Shown: one piece after another, positions 12,798-22,949 of the stretch
Position numbering within the stretch: position 1 is the stretch's first letter
Layout of the letters: every line of letters begins with the position of its first letter
Assembly (NCBI GenBank): GCA_001692895.1
Contig: KV748178.1
Coordinates: forward strand, 5,620,867 to 5,684,866
DNA length: 64,000 nt
Direction: 5' to 3'
From: Cenococcum geophilum 1.58
Taxonomy: Eukaryota > Ascomycota > Dothideomycetes > Gloniales > Gloniaceae
Notes under the pieces: generated by a model
What the model saw: the letters and a program-made list of their open reading frames with translations, nothing else
The model's database searches: none
Told to the model about the DNA's origin: nothing
Position numbers and translations under genes: made by a program

Positions 12798-14717
12798 GAT
12801 ATCTCGATTTATCTTTATTTAATAGTTAACTAAATAGGTCCTGTTTTAAGATTAATAATACCTCCTCTATAGGCTATTAGATCTCCTAAAATTATTACTA
12901 ATAGATAAAGGTGCTTCTTTTTCCTATGTGGTAACCCTATTCTTTTAACTGCTACTAGTAAGATATGGTTCCTTATTACTCTACTATCTATTAATACTTT
13001 AAACTGTTAATCTTACTACTTAACTTATAGGTTTAGGTATTGTCCTTAAATTCCTTTAAGGGTCTAAGGCTCTACTACTAGTTCCCTTTAGTCTTATAGG
13101 CCTCTACTTTTCCTAACTATTAACTGCTTAATCCTGTTTATACTTAGTCTAACTTTAGCTAATACTTAATTCGCTTTTTATCTTTAATATACTATAAACA
13201 CGTATTCTCTAAGTATTCCTACCACTATTGTCCGTCTAGGTATTCTTCCGTAAAAAATCTTTCTAGTTAAAGTATTAAGTCCTCTAGGCTCTGTACTTCT
13301 ACTAGGTGCTAACTATATATATACTTAGCGTTTCTATATTTCGCCTTATCTAATAACTAATATATCCTTACTAGGTACTTTTAGTTCTTATCCTTTAGTG
13401 CTCTATATATATTGTATGTATTATCTATATATATAATCTATACTAACGTGTAATATACTTAGTGTCTTAGGTTAACTCTTAGCTTGTCTTTATCCTTAAG
13501 TTTAAACCTCTTTCGCGTTAATCTAAGCGTTATAACTTCTTTTATAGGTACTATAATTTACCTCTTACTTCTCTAGTCCTTTAATTACTCCTCTAGATCT
13601 TTTAACGTTATAATTAAGGCCCCTTTAATATAACTTATAGCCTTTTCTATAATTAGGTAGTCTTAAACAACTTTTTCGTCTAACCACATATAAAAATCTT
13701 CCTACTTATCATTGTGTCGTTGTCTATACTACTTTTAATACAGCCCTTAAGTATATACGGCTTATCTATAAGGAAGTATCTTCTTATTACTACGTCGTAA
13801 TAGCCTTTAGTATATTATTTCTTGAACCTAGTTAAAATCCCTAGATTCTCTTCTTATTCTAGTTTAGTAAGCTATTTAGCTCTTAATATACCTGCTCTAA
13901 GCCTATTAGTAATCCTTTATATAGGTACTCTATCCCTTATATAACCTAGTATACTAAATCTCTTATCTAGTTTCTAATCTTGCTATAAGGTAATTCTTAC
14001 TCTAAATTCCTTTATAGTTTCTTTCTTTTCGCGTCTTACAAGCGGATCCTTAAAGTCTTCCTACTTCTTAATTTTATTAATAGTCCTTATTTATATTTTA
14101 AAATCTTAGTCCTATAGGATTCTTAATCCTAAGCTTACTTTAGTCTTAAGCCTTACTCCTGCCTTAGTCTAACTAGGCTTAGGTATTCTTATCTTATCTT
14201 AAAAATCTTAAATCTTACTTATTTTATTTTAAGAATCTTATGCCTATAGGAAACTCTATCCCAAGCTTATTTATATATTTTTAAACTAAGCTATTGCTCT
14301 GCTCTATTAGTTATTATCCGTTATAGGTCCTTAAGCTTACCTTATCTTATTTTAAGAATCTTAGTCGTCTCTTATCTTATCTTAAGAATCTTAAGCCTTT
14401 AGCCTTTTGCCTTTATTAAGTGCCGAAGTAGTTCTCTACCCTACTTCTCTTGCGTCTTATAAAGTGATAGATATTATATCTAGTGGGGTCTTAATCCCTA
14501 CTAATGTTCCCTATTCTATAGTGGAATTATCCTCTACCTCTTATATAACATCTCTAAGGTCTATATACTTTTAGTAAGCTGCCTTTATCGCCTTATTATT
14601 ATAGAATATTTCGCCTATATTAAATTTATTATCTTTAATATCCGATCTATAAACTAGTTTATTAATCCCTCTATATTTTAAGGATTTTAGCTCCTATAGC
14701 TAAAAGCTTGCGCTATA
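12798..14717 (-). mobile_element. Second copy of gypsy A piece 2 (probable assembly duplicate)
   Basis: By eye this is base-for-base identical to 10,098-12,017, except for one N in the first copy at about 10,394. Transposon copies this old should differ at many sites, as gypsy A and B do, so identity argues for an uncollapsed overlap rather than a biological duplication. This copy continues into the complete hAT. Confidence 0.75.
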
Positions 14718-14737
14718 CAGTGTGTCTAACAGTCAGC
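14718..14737 (+). repeat. hAT left terminal inverted repeat
   Basis: CAGTGTGTCTAACAGTCAGC. It pairs with the reverse complement of 17,928-17,947 with two mismatches and is preceded by the TSD GCGCTATA. Confidence 0.92.
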
Positions 14738-15168
14738 TTAGCTGCGAGCTTGAGAAAAATAGCTGACTGACTGCGTCAATTGGATCGCTCGCTGTCCGCT
14801 CGCTGTTGGACAACGTAAGCTGACTGTCAAGCTGTCAGCTAGCTGTCCCAATTAGGAAATTTGTATAGACTTTATGGTGTTTTATTTCGGATTTTTGGCA
14901 GCACCTCTCTATATACAAATATCAACATTGCCCGATGAAAATTTAGCCCTAATTTACCTAATATAGTATCCAAATATAGCTAAATTCGTCCCGTACTCGC
15001 AGAGGCTTAAAAGGTAGGTAGAATGGTTAGTGGTGAGGACTCCGGAGGCTCTATTTTTATGTCAGATTTGGTTAAATATAAAGCTCTATTGAGTTTACCT
15101 TACTAAGCTGGCTTTTCTGCCTCTGTAGTTGGCTTATAGCTAGTAAGATTAACATTTAAGCTCGTTAA

Positions 15169-17688
15169 CTAGGGTGTAGTTGAAGCTCTATTGGAGTTAA
15201 TGCAGTCGATTAAACTGCTTAATAAAAGGCCTTTGATTAACCACCACTTCTGACATTAATCTGCTTTAATCGTGTCGGCCGAGAGTCTATTACGCTTATT
15301 AGTAACGATCTTTTTAGCTTAACTAAAGGCTCGTTCGCATGCAGAGCTTATCGCCGGTATAGAGAATATATTAAGAGCAATCTTAGCAAGCGTTGGATAA
15401 AGGATTTGACCGATTTTAAGCCACTAGTTGAGAGGATCAGGAATGACGTCGTTCTGCTCGTTGCCGTCGTTGGAACGGATCTTGATAAACTTAAGGCCTG
15501 TGTTGTAGTAGCGGTTAAGCTCACTAGCGAGCTTAATACGCTTTTAATTGCGCTTTAAGGAAGTAAGGCTCTTATCTACGACTAAGGACTGTGTATATTT
15601 ATCAGCTGAATCGTCATTAGATTTATAAGGAACCTTCCTGCGTTGTGGCTTAACTAGTTCCTTATCTTCCTTATCTACTTGCTTATTAATATAGTTATTA
15701 AATAGAGTCTCTATGCACCGCTTGGCGTGCTTCCACCACTGGGGCTACCGTTTCCACTTATCGCGAAAGTAGGCGCGTTTAAGAGACGGATGAAGGATTA
15801 CTGCGGCAAAATAGTGAGGGCTCTCGGCCTTTATTTTATTAAAATATTTGTTGATTTTTTCGATAGCCATGTTAACGCCTAATTTAAGGAAGGAGTTGCA
15901 TTCGTTCTTAAGGCTTAGCTGAGTTCGCTGGAGGATTTGATGGAGGAGCTCTATATTAGTGATCGACTCCTATAGAGCGCTATACGAGCCTTTAACACTA
16001 GGACTGTTGGCGTCGCCTTTTATGCGCTTGGTAGCTGATATAAAAGGCTTTAGGATCTTAACGAGCTGCTCTGCCTGCTGCCAATCTTCGTTAGTAAGCG
16101 CGTCCTGAGATAGATCGTAGCTATCGTTGGCGGGCTTCCTTTAAGCCAGTAGATATTTGTTAATCGCTTTGCGAAGAAGCAATACACAGCGGAGTATAAA
16201 GTAGGTTGAATTCCACCGAACGCCTCCGTCCTTAATAAGCAGAAGCTCTGCTTGATTAAAAAGATCGTCCTTAATGTAGGCCTCAGTCTAGTTCTCAGCA
16301 AAGTCCTCACGGCGTCTTGTTGATCGCATAATATATTTAACGATATTGTGAAGCTTGCCTACGAAGCCTCTTTGCCGCATAAGATTAAATTTAATGTGGT
16401 TGCTCGCGCTAATTATCAAGCGTTCGAGCTTGCTTACGCCTTTGCCGTATATTAAAGCCTTAACGATAAGGTTAATGATATGGCTAACGCACCAAAGCCG
16501 CTCCTTTTTGGCCACTAAGAGGCTTTGTAAGAGGTAGTCGTAGAGCTCGTTATTATTACTGGCGTTATCGGTTATTAAGGAGCCAAGCTTATAATTAAAT
16601 TGATACTTTTAAATCACCGATACCAGGGCCGTTGCTATATTCTCAGTAGAGTGTAATCCTCGTAGTCGCGGAAGGCCTAAAAGCACCAATTGAAGCCTTC
16701 TACCTTTGTTAATGAAATGAGCTACTATACTAAGCAGTGACATTCCGTTTGTAGATGTCTAGATATTGTAGGTAAGATTGATTTTACTGAGTGCGGTAAG
16801 GAGGAGGTCTTTGATATTAACGCGTCGCTGTTTAAATGCGGTTTTGATCCAATCGCTTAGTGATGTAGGCGCCTTTGTAAGACAGTCTTGGATCTAAGGA
16901 CGGTTAAATGTCAGCAGAGCGCGCGTAGAAGGACTTGTAGCTTGACGAAAGGTAATATCTTGTAGAATTATCCAATTAACATAGGCTTAAACGTAGCCAG
17001 CTACCCAGAACGGCTGGCGTTTATAACTGCTAGCGGAAGCAGAAGCAGAAGCTTCTACGGCTGGTAGTCGTATTCTACTACTGTGACTTTTGGGGTTAAT
17101 AGTAAGGTCGTGCTTTGATTTCAAATGGCTGTTAATATAATTGTTGCCGTTAATTGTAAGTAGAGCACCTGGTCTTTAAGCCAGATGGCAGAGCTTATAT
17201 AGCCAGAGCCTCTTTTTGCCTAAAGGACCGTCCTAAAAAAGGTCTGCCCTATGCTTCCATATTGGTGATATAGGAGCTTTACTTAATAGCAACCGCTTAT
17301 TGGTAACTCGGTATCTATATTTGCCAGTAAGCTTACCGTATATTGTTAGGTAGAGATTGCCCCAGTCGATAGGAAAGATACAGCCGTAGTTCTAGTTAGC
17401 TGGAGGAGGCTCTTGCGATACAGAATTATCTTGATCGCCCAATTCGGTATCATCGTCAATTGGAAAAGGGGAGGAAGCAGTTAATCTACGAACCCTATGT
17501 GGTACTGGAGTTGAGTAACGCGTTGATTGTGGATTTAATAAAGAAGTAGAGGAAGAAGCAGAGGAAGAAGTAGAGGAAGAAGCTCTACTGCCTGGTTGAC
17601 GCGTGAAATGTAATGTACGTTGTATTTTATATAGGTGGTATAGGAGAACGGGCTTACGGCGCGTAATGGAGATATTGGGGAAAATGCT
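15169..17688 (-). pseudogene. hAT transposase, one frame of about 840 codons with nonsense codons
   Basis: Cut-and-paste transposase of the hAT superfamily. A single minus-strand frame runs from about 17,688 to a TAG at 15,169-15,171 without frame change. In order it holds a Ser-rich N-terminal tail (about 17,600-17,540), a BED-type zinc-finger-like region (about 17,340-17,110, ending HLKSKH), the catalytic RNase H-like core with SLITDNASNNN near 16,570, the hAT block RLWCVSHIINLIVKAL (about 16,450-16,500) followed by GKLHNIVKYI, and the C-terminal dimerisation region with SSACERAFS then VTNKRNRLSADTIKA (about 15,260-15,350). About a dozen in-frame stops are present, all TAA or TAG and mostly where glutamine (CAA/CAG) would fit, as RIP predicts. 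I could not fix the start: no ATG lies between the upstream in-frame TAA (17,689-17,691) and the conserved part. The Met at 17,720 is in another frame. Length is normal for hAT (about 600-900 aa). Confidence 0.88.
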
Positions 17689-17927
17689 TTATTTACTATG
17701 GCTAAGCGAGAGATTCCCATGGGTTTCTCATTGCTTGGCGTATAATCTCAGTCGAAGATTTGAATATCCTTAACTTCTACTAAAAGCTTCAACTTACCAC
17801 TAAATCTTACTACTAAGGCAGCGAGCTGTTAGCTAGCTGCAGTCTTATAGCTGACTGACTGTCACGACTCTATAAGCTCGCTAACTGCTTACGTTATCAG
17901 CCTCTTGGCAGCGACGCTGGCAGCGAC

Positions 17928-17947
17928 GCTGACTCTTGGACACACTG
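17928..17947 (-). repeat. hAT right terminal inverted repeat
   Basis: It ends CTCTTGGACACACTG and is followed by the second TSD copy GCGCTATA at 17,948-17,955. Confidence 0.92.
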
Positions 17948-17955
17948 GCGCTATA

Positions 17956-18200
17956 TTTAGCGTCTTTATAAACTTAGTATACATTATTATAACAAAACGC
18001 AAAACTTCTAATTAAACATTTTTTTGTTCCTTATAGTACACTATTATCCCTCTATATATATATATCTCCTACTAATAGTCTAGTTCCCTTTATTATATAG
18101 TAACTCTAACTATTTTTATAATCCCTTGCAAAGTGACCTTATTTTCCGCAATTTATATAAGCTCTATCTTTAAACCACTAACTTTGCTATAAAGTCCGCC
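17956..18200 (-). mobile_element. Gypsy A, piece 3: Gag zinc-knuckle region (fossil)
   Basis: It continues gypsy A after the hAT. TTATAAACTTAGTATAC and the following 90 bases match gypsy B at about 29,915-29,994. The minus strand near 18,150-18,125 resembles a Gag CCHC zinc knuckle. It ends at the CCGCC duplicated by the next copia insertion. Broken. Confidence 0.72.
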
Positions 18201-18366
18201 TATTAGACTCACAAGGGGATATCACGTAGCTACGGTTCGTAGATAGTATAATGGTTATTCTTCTTGTTTTAATTCTTAGGAATAAGGAAAGGGGTAAGGA
18301 ACTTAAGGTTCCTCACCACGCTAGGGCCACGTTGACACGTAACGACCGCTTGCCTCATTCCCGACA
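18201..18366 (-). repeat. 3' LTR of the deleted copia (166 bp)
   Basis: It has the same length as, and aligns throughout with, 20,570-20,735. Shared blocks are CACGTAGCTACGGTTCGTAG and GGAACTTAAGGTTCC. Read on the minus strand it belongs with the LTR at 162-324. Confidence 0.87.
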
Positions 18367-18779
18367 CTGGCAACTCTTCTTTTATGGTTGCCATCTATAT
18401 ACACTTATAGATTGCCACTATATAAAGATATAAAGCTAAGGAGAAGAAGATAAAGAAGGACGTTAGGTTTAACGAGAATATAAAGGGAGTTGCTAAGGCG
18501 CTAGTAGTAAGCGAGCTAATAGCGATTTTCTATACCGGGCATGGAAAATCCTAATTGGCTAGCAGAAGTTAGGGTCGGTAAAGTATAGTAGGAATTTAGC
18601 AGGTAGTACGCCCTAGGAAACTGTGTCGTTAAAATAGGGTTGCGGAGCTAGCGGAGCGTAACTGGATACGGCTAGCTTAAGCAAATGGGAACGACAGTTG
18701 ACCAATAGGAATGCTCTTAAATTGCCTTTGTCATCGCATCTGCCGGGTTGTCTTGGCCACTAATCCATCGAATCCCAAA

Positions 18780-19350
18780 GAGTTCTTGATGCTCTACGAG
18801 GACTTCCACGAGGACCTCCACGAGAACCTCTGCGAGGACCTCCATGAGGACCTCCACGAGGACCTCCATGAGGACCTCCACGAGGACCTCCATGAGGACC
18901 TCCACGAGGACCTCTACCAGGACCTCTACCAGGACCTCCACGAGGACCTCCACGAGGACCTCTACCAGGACCTCTACCAGGACCTCCACGAGGACCTCTA
19001 CGAGAATCTCCACGAGGATCTCTACGAGGACCTCCACGAGGACCTCCACGAGAGCCTCCACGAGGACCTCCACGAGGATCTCCACGAGGACCTCTACGAG
19101 AACCTCTGCGAGGACCTCCACGAGAACCTCTGCGAGGACCTCCATGAGGACCTCCACGAGGACCTCTACCAGGACCTCTACCAGGACCTCCACGAGGACC
19201 TCTACGAGAATCTCCACGAGGATCTCTACGAGGACCTCTACGAGGACCTCCACGAGAACCTCCATGAGGACCTCTACTAGGACCTCCACGAGAGCCTCTG
19301 CGAGGACCTCTACGAGAACCTCTGCGAGGACCTCCACGAGAACCTCCATC
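18780..19350. repeat. 12-bp minisatellite, unit GAGGACCTCCAC, about 47 copies
   Basis: Nearly uninterrupted 12-mers with variants such as GAGGACCTCTAC, CAGGACCTCTAC, GAGAACCTCTGC and GAGGATCTCTAC. The unit is divisible by three and lacks stops in most frames, so long open frames appear on both strands (EDLH, RTST, EVLV and RGGP-type repeats). Only the minus-strand EVLV frame joins known coding sequence, the RNase H C-terminal end. Higher-order copies of several units (about 120-190 bp) suggest growth by block duplication. Confidence 0.9.
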
Positions 19351-19439
19351 AGTGCTTTGTAGCCGATATTGATCGTACCCTCTGCCGTATTCCAATTCCC
19401 TGCTAAACTTCTCCTGATCTTGCGGTGGTAACGTAGATC

Positions 19440-19650
19440 TGGGTTGTNGCGGAGGTTGTTGCGGAGATTGCTGCGGAGGTTGCTGCGGAGATTGCTGCGG
19501 AGGCTCTTCCAGAAGTTCTTGCGGACGTTGCTGCGGACGTTGTGGTTGCTGCGGAGGTTGCTGCGGATATTGCTGCGGAGGTTGTTGCGGATATTGCTGC
19601 GGAGGTTGTGGTTGCTGTGGAGGTTGCTTCGGAGCTTGTTGCGGAGCTTA
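19440..19650. repeat. GTTGCTGCGGAG-type repeat encoding a Pro/Gln linker
   Basis: Imperfect 12-15-bp repeats of GTTGCTGCGGA. On the minus strand they read as PPQQ-type repeats that follow a Gag-like region, as in the proline-rich Gag linker of the intact copia. The plus-strand open frame here is incidental. One N lies at about 19,447. Confidence 0.75.
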
Positions 19651-20286
19651 ATGCACGGGTTAAGATACGGCAGCCTGAGGAACTTGAGGTGTTTAATAGC
19701 CTAAGGTTGTCTATAGTGTTGCTTATAGCTGTCCGTTATTAGGATTCCCTTAAGAGTTAAACTTCTTTTGGTGCTTAATCTCTTATAGAGTCTATTTATG
19801 CTCTTCTTCTGCGTTAAGGACTTGCTAAATATTATCTCTAATAGTACCCCCGTTTATAGGGACAAATACTCCTTTCTCTTAAAGGAAGTCTTAAAAATCT
19901 TAAATAATATAAATATTACCAAGTGCCTAGGTGTTGGCAGTCTATCCTATAAAATCCTCCCTAAAATATTCCTATAGCTATAAATCGGTGTAGTATCTAC
20001 TTTGGTAAAATAAAATACGGTATAGGAGAAAGCTGTTAACTTGTTTTATAGTATAAGTTATTATATTAAGGGTAAATTCATCCCAATTTTCGTTGATAAG
20101 TTTTGCGTATATAGCTACCCCTAGTGGTAAGGAGTTTCTCTAGTTGTTTAGAATAGCCATAGTTATATCTTCGGAGGGAGGGAGATGTTATTAGTATAGG
20201 GATTATCGTCTAGTACGCGTTCGTGATGTATATTTATTGTTTGGTACGCGTTTATCATTTAGTACGCGTTTAGACGTATATTTGCG

Positions 20287-20465
20287 ATTATAGGGCTTAG
20301 GACCAGTTCTAGCCTTAAATCGCGAAGACTTATAAAGCGTGTTATTCTGCGTAATAGACGCAAGAATCTATAATCTTAGAAAGGCTTAGGACCAGTTCTA
20401 GCCTTTTAGATCCTTAGATTCGTAGAAGAGTTCTATTTAAGGTTTAGGACCAGTTCTAACCTTAA
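20287..20465. repeat. Three spaced copies of GGCTTAGGACCAGTTCTAGC
   Basis: Copies lie near 20,288, 20,383 and 20,440 in the 5' untranslated part of the deleted copia. Each is an imperfect palindrome (GGCTTAGGA / TTCTAGCC). No function can be assigned; a role in RNA structure or packaging is conceivable. Confidence 0.6.
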
Positions 20466-20569
20466 AAGACAGCTTCCTCTAGCACGAGTAGCACTGGTAT
20501 AGTGGCTCGTCTCTTCTTAGTAATACCTAGCTGTTCTGTAGTATAACAGTGAAGTTAATCACTAATTAG

Positions 20570-20735
20570 TGTTGGACTTATAAGGGGATATTACGTAGCT
20601 ACGGTTCGTAGATAGTATAATAGTTGTTTTTCTTGTTTTAATTCTTAGGAATAAGGAAAGGGGTGAGGAACTTAAGGTTCCTCACCATGCTAGGGCCACG
20701 TCAACACGTGACAACCGCTTACCTCATTCCCAACA
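20570..20735 (-). repeat. 5' LTR of the deleted copia (166 bp)
   Basis: It runs TGTTGGACTTATAAGGGG to CTCATTCCCAACA as read on the plus strand, followed by TSD copy CCGCC. Confidence 0.88.
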
Positions 20736-20740
20736 CCGCC

Positions 20741-21746
20741 TAAACGTCTTTTACTACTAAGATCCCTAGTTTAGCCTTCGCTCCTTAGTCCTATAATTAC
20801 TAGATCCTTAACCTCTAGGTTTTTATAATTATTTCTTAAACTATTTCTTTTCTTTAGTACTACTTAGGTTTATTAGCTCTGCGCTATACTATAGTTTCTA
20901 ATTTAGCTTTAGTTATTACGTACTTTATACCTTATATAACTATAAAACTCTATCCTAGCCTCTCTTAGCCTATTCCCTTTAATAGATCTAATTATTAATC
21001 TTAATTACTTAATCTATTAACTCCCTTAGGGTATCCGCATCTTCCATTAGGATAATTACGTCCTAAACTTTAGCCTTAAGTCCTTGCTTATACTATACTA
21101 TAAGCGCCTTATTATTCCACTTAACTTATATAGCTAGCGTCTAGAACTGCGTTATATACTTAATCGCTAAGGTTTATTATATAATATCTTAGAGTTTTCT
21201 TTCCGCTATAGTTACTGCCTCTAGGTCTCTAAACATTTGTATAAGTCGCTCCGTAAACCCTTTTTAGCTTAAGAATATAAACCGCACCTCTTAATTAGTG
21301 GTTATTATTCCGTTTGCCTATATCTTTATAAGGTAAAATTTAAATTACTTAAGTGCCCTTCCTAATAGGAATAATCCCGTATATGCTATTCGATCTATAG
21401 GTATTAGCAGTTTCGCCCCCTCTTACGTAACTTTAAAGTGCATTTGGGTAAGAAACCCCTTAAGCTTTAACCTCTCTCCTAAGTACCTCTTAATTAATAG
21501 TAACTTAATCTTTACTACTTTAATCCTATTAACCCTTTCTTCTAATACTATATTGTTTATTATTAACTAGTTAACTATCTTTTATAGTTATCTAACCGTC
21601 ACAGGTTGCTATAAGTTAGTATTTACTATACCAGTATTACCCCTTAACCTTAAAGTAGTTGCCGCCGTTAATAGCATTATAGTGGTTGCTTTTGGTAGCA
21701 TATTGTTTAACTTTTTATATTTAATACTATAACTAGGTAGTGATTA
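20741..21746 (-). mobile_element. Gypsy A, piece 4: 5' part of Gag (fossil)
   Basis: It is contiguous with piece 3 once the copia is removed. The minus strand carries a Ty3/gypsy Gag-like region starting next to the 5' LTR, and the piece aligns with gypsy B at 53,814-54,628. Broken by many changes; the short plus-strand open frames have no support. Confidence 0.75.
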
Positions 21747-22169
21747 TATAACGGAACCTTGTAGTAGGTACTATAATAGGCTTATTATTAAGCTAGGTGT
21801 GTAGGTAATGCAAATTAAAGTTAACAATGTAATAATAACTGGTAGAGTGGTTGCTTAATAGATTAACTTTAATTATATTCTAAGAATTACTATAAGGAAG
21901 GAACTATCTAGGTAGGGACTAAGGGTCCTTAAATACACAACCGTACTCCTATAAAATCCTTTTTATATATAACGTACGTCTTATACATAAGGTACGTAAG
22001 TTCCTCTTATTCCTCTTATTTAATACGTAGCATATTATATAACCTTGGTTACTATTCCTCATTACATAGTTCTATCGGCTCCATTCTAGACCATGCCTAA
22101 ATTAACCAACTAGCTTCTTCCGACCCTTCTCTAAGTAGTTATAATATTGTACTTAAAGCGTCTGTAATA
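21747..22169 (-). repeat. 5' LTR of gypsy A (423 bp)
   Basis: The length matches the two LTRs of gypsy B exactly, but it differs from them at clearly more sites than they differ from each other, so A is not the same insertion and may be older. TATAT (22,170-22,174) would be one TSD copy; the partner lies left of the window. Confidence 0.85.
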
Positions 22170-22526
22170 TATATAACACCCCTATTAACCTATTACTATA
22201 TTAACTTATTGCCGTAAAGACCGCTAGCGTCTATATGCTGCCTATTAACCTCTAAAGCTTAGGCTAGATTAATATAGTAGCCTTAAAAGTAAAAGAGAAT
22301 AGGCTCTATTATAAAGGTTGCCTATTTATCCCTAACTTAGAAAATCTATAACGGCAACTAATCTAAATAGCCTATAACCTCCGATTAAGCGGCTACCTAG
22401 GTAGAAAAGAAACCTATAAGCTTCTTAGCTAATACTACTTCTGGCCAAAAATAATAGACTTAGTTAAACGCTTTATAGGCGCCTGCTATAGTTATAAGCG
22501 CGCTAAGGCCTTTAATATAAAGTACT
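22170..22526 (+). mobile_element. Gypsy C, piece 1: zinc-binding and N-terminal integrase region (fossil)
   Basis: On the plus strand the short motifs LLSQYYFWPKIIDLVKRF and CYSYKRAKAF match the HHCC domain of gypsy integrases. The sequence continues at 55,057 after gypsy B and its contents. C is therefore the host into which B (and probably A) inserted, and it lies opposite in orientation to both. GTACT at 22,522-22,526 is the left TSD of B. Confidence 0.78.
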
Positions 22527-22949
22527 TGTAACGGAACCTTGTAGTAAGAACTATAATAGGTTCTGTTAATAGGCTAGGTATATAGGTATTGTAAGTAAGT
22601 CAACAACAAATAATAACTAGTGGAGTGGTTGCCTAATAGATTAACTCCAATTATATTCTGAGAATTATTATAAGGAAAGGAACTATCTAGGTAGGGACTA
22701 AGGGTCCTTAAATACATAACCGTACTCTTATAAAATCCTTTTTTATATATGATGTACGTATTATATATAAGGTATATAAGTTCCTTTTATTCCTTATGTA
22801 TACTATATAGCATATTATATAACCTTAGTTACTATTTCTCGTTATATAGTTCTACCAGATCCATTTTAAACTGTGCTTATATTAACTAACTAGCTTCTTT
22901 TAACTCCTCTTTAAGTAGTTATAATATTATACTTAAAGCGTCCGTAATA
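22527..22949 (-). repeat. 3' LTR of gypsy B (423 bp)
   Basis: It starts TGTAACGGAACC and ends at the position matching ...CCGTGACA of the partner. The purine-rich stretch GATAAAGAGGAGGGAGATAG (minus strand) directly abuts it. Confidence 0.9.

Larger units (their letters stand above)
14718..17947 (-). mobile_element. hAT DNA transposon, complete with TIRs and 8-bp TSD (3,230 bp)
   Basis: The terminal inverted repeats CAGTGTGTCYAASAGTCAGC match at 18 of 20 positions. The 8-bp target duplication GCGCTATA (14,710-14,717 and 17,948-17,955) is typical of hAT. Subterminal motifs recur near both ends: AGCTGACTGACTG at about 14,760 and 17,849, and AGCTAGCTG at about 14,838 and 17,832. Closely spaced GGCAGCGACGCT repeats lie at the right end. 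One transposase gene on the minus strand fills the interior. The element disrupts gypsy A in its Gag/protease region. RIP damage is light compared with the host element, so it is probably younger. Confidence 0.93.
18201..20735 (-). mobile_element. Internally deleted Ty1/copia element with giant minisatellite (fossil, 2.5 kb)
   Basis: Two 166-bp LTRs (18,201-18,366 and 20,570-20,735) flank a short body, and CCGCC is duplicated outside (18,196-18,200 and 20,736-20,740). On the minus strand the parts run: Gag-like region (about 20,155-19,680), a Pro/Gln-repeat linker (about 19,650-19,440), the 12-bp array (about 19,350-18,780), and a short RNase H C-terminal part that includes GIRWISGQDNPADAMTKA (about 18,775-18,717). 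Protease, integrase and most of RT are absent, so it could only have moved with help from a relative. It is much less RIP-damaged than the surrounding gypsy A. Confidence 0.87.

Noticed and set aside
16355-16537. Plus-strand open frame inside the hAT
   Set aside because: Shadow of the minus-strand hAT transposase block.
18711-19395. Long open frames on both strands (EDLH, RTST, EVLV and RGGP repeats)
   Set aside because: They are produced by a stop-free 12-bp repeat; only the minus-strand end joins real (copia RNase H) sequence. Not independent genes.
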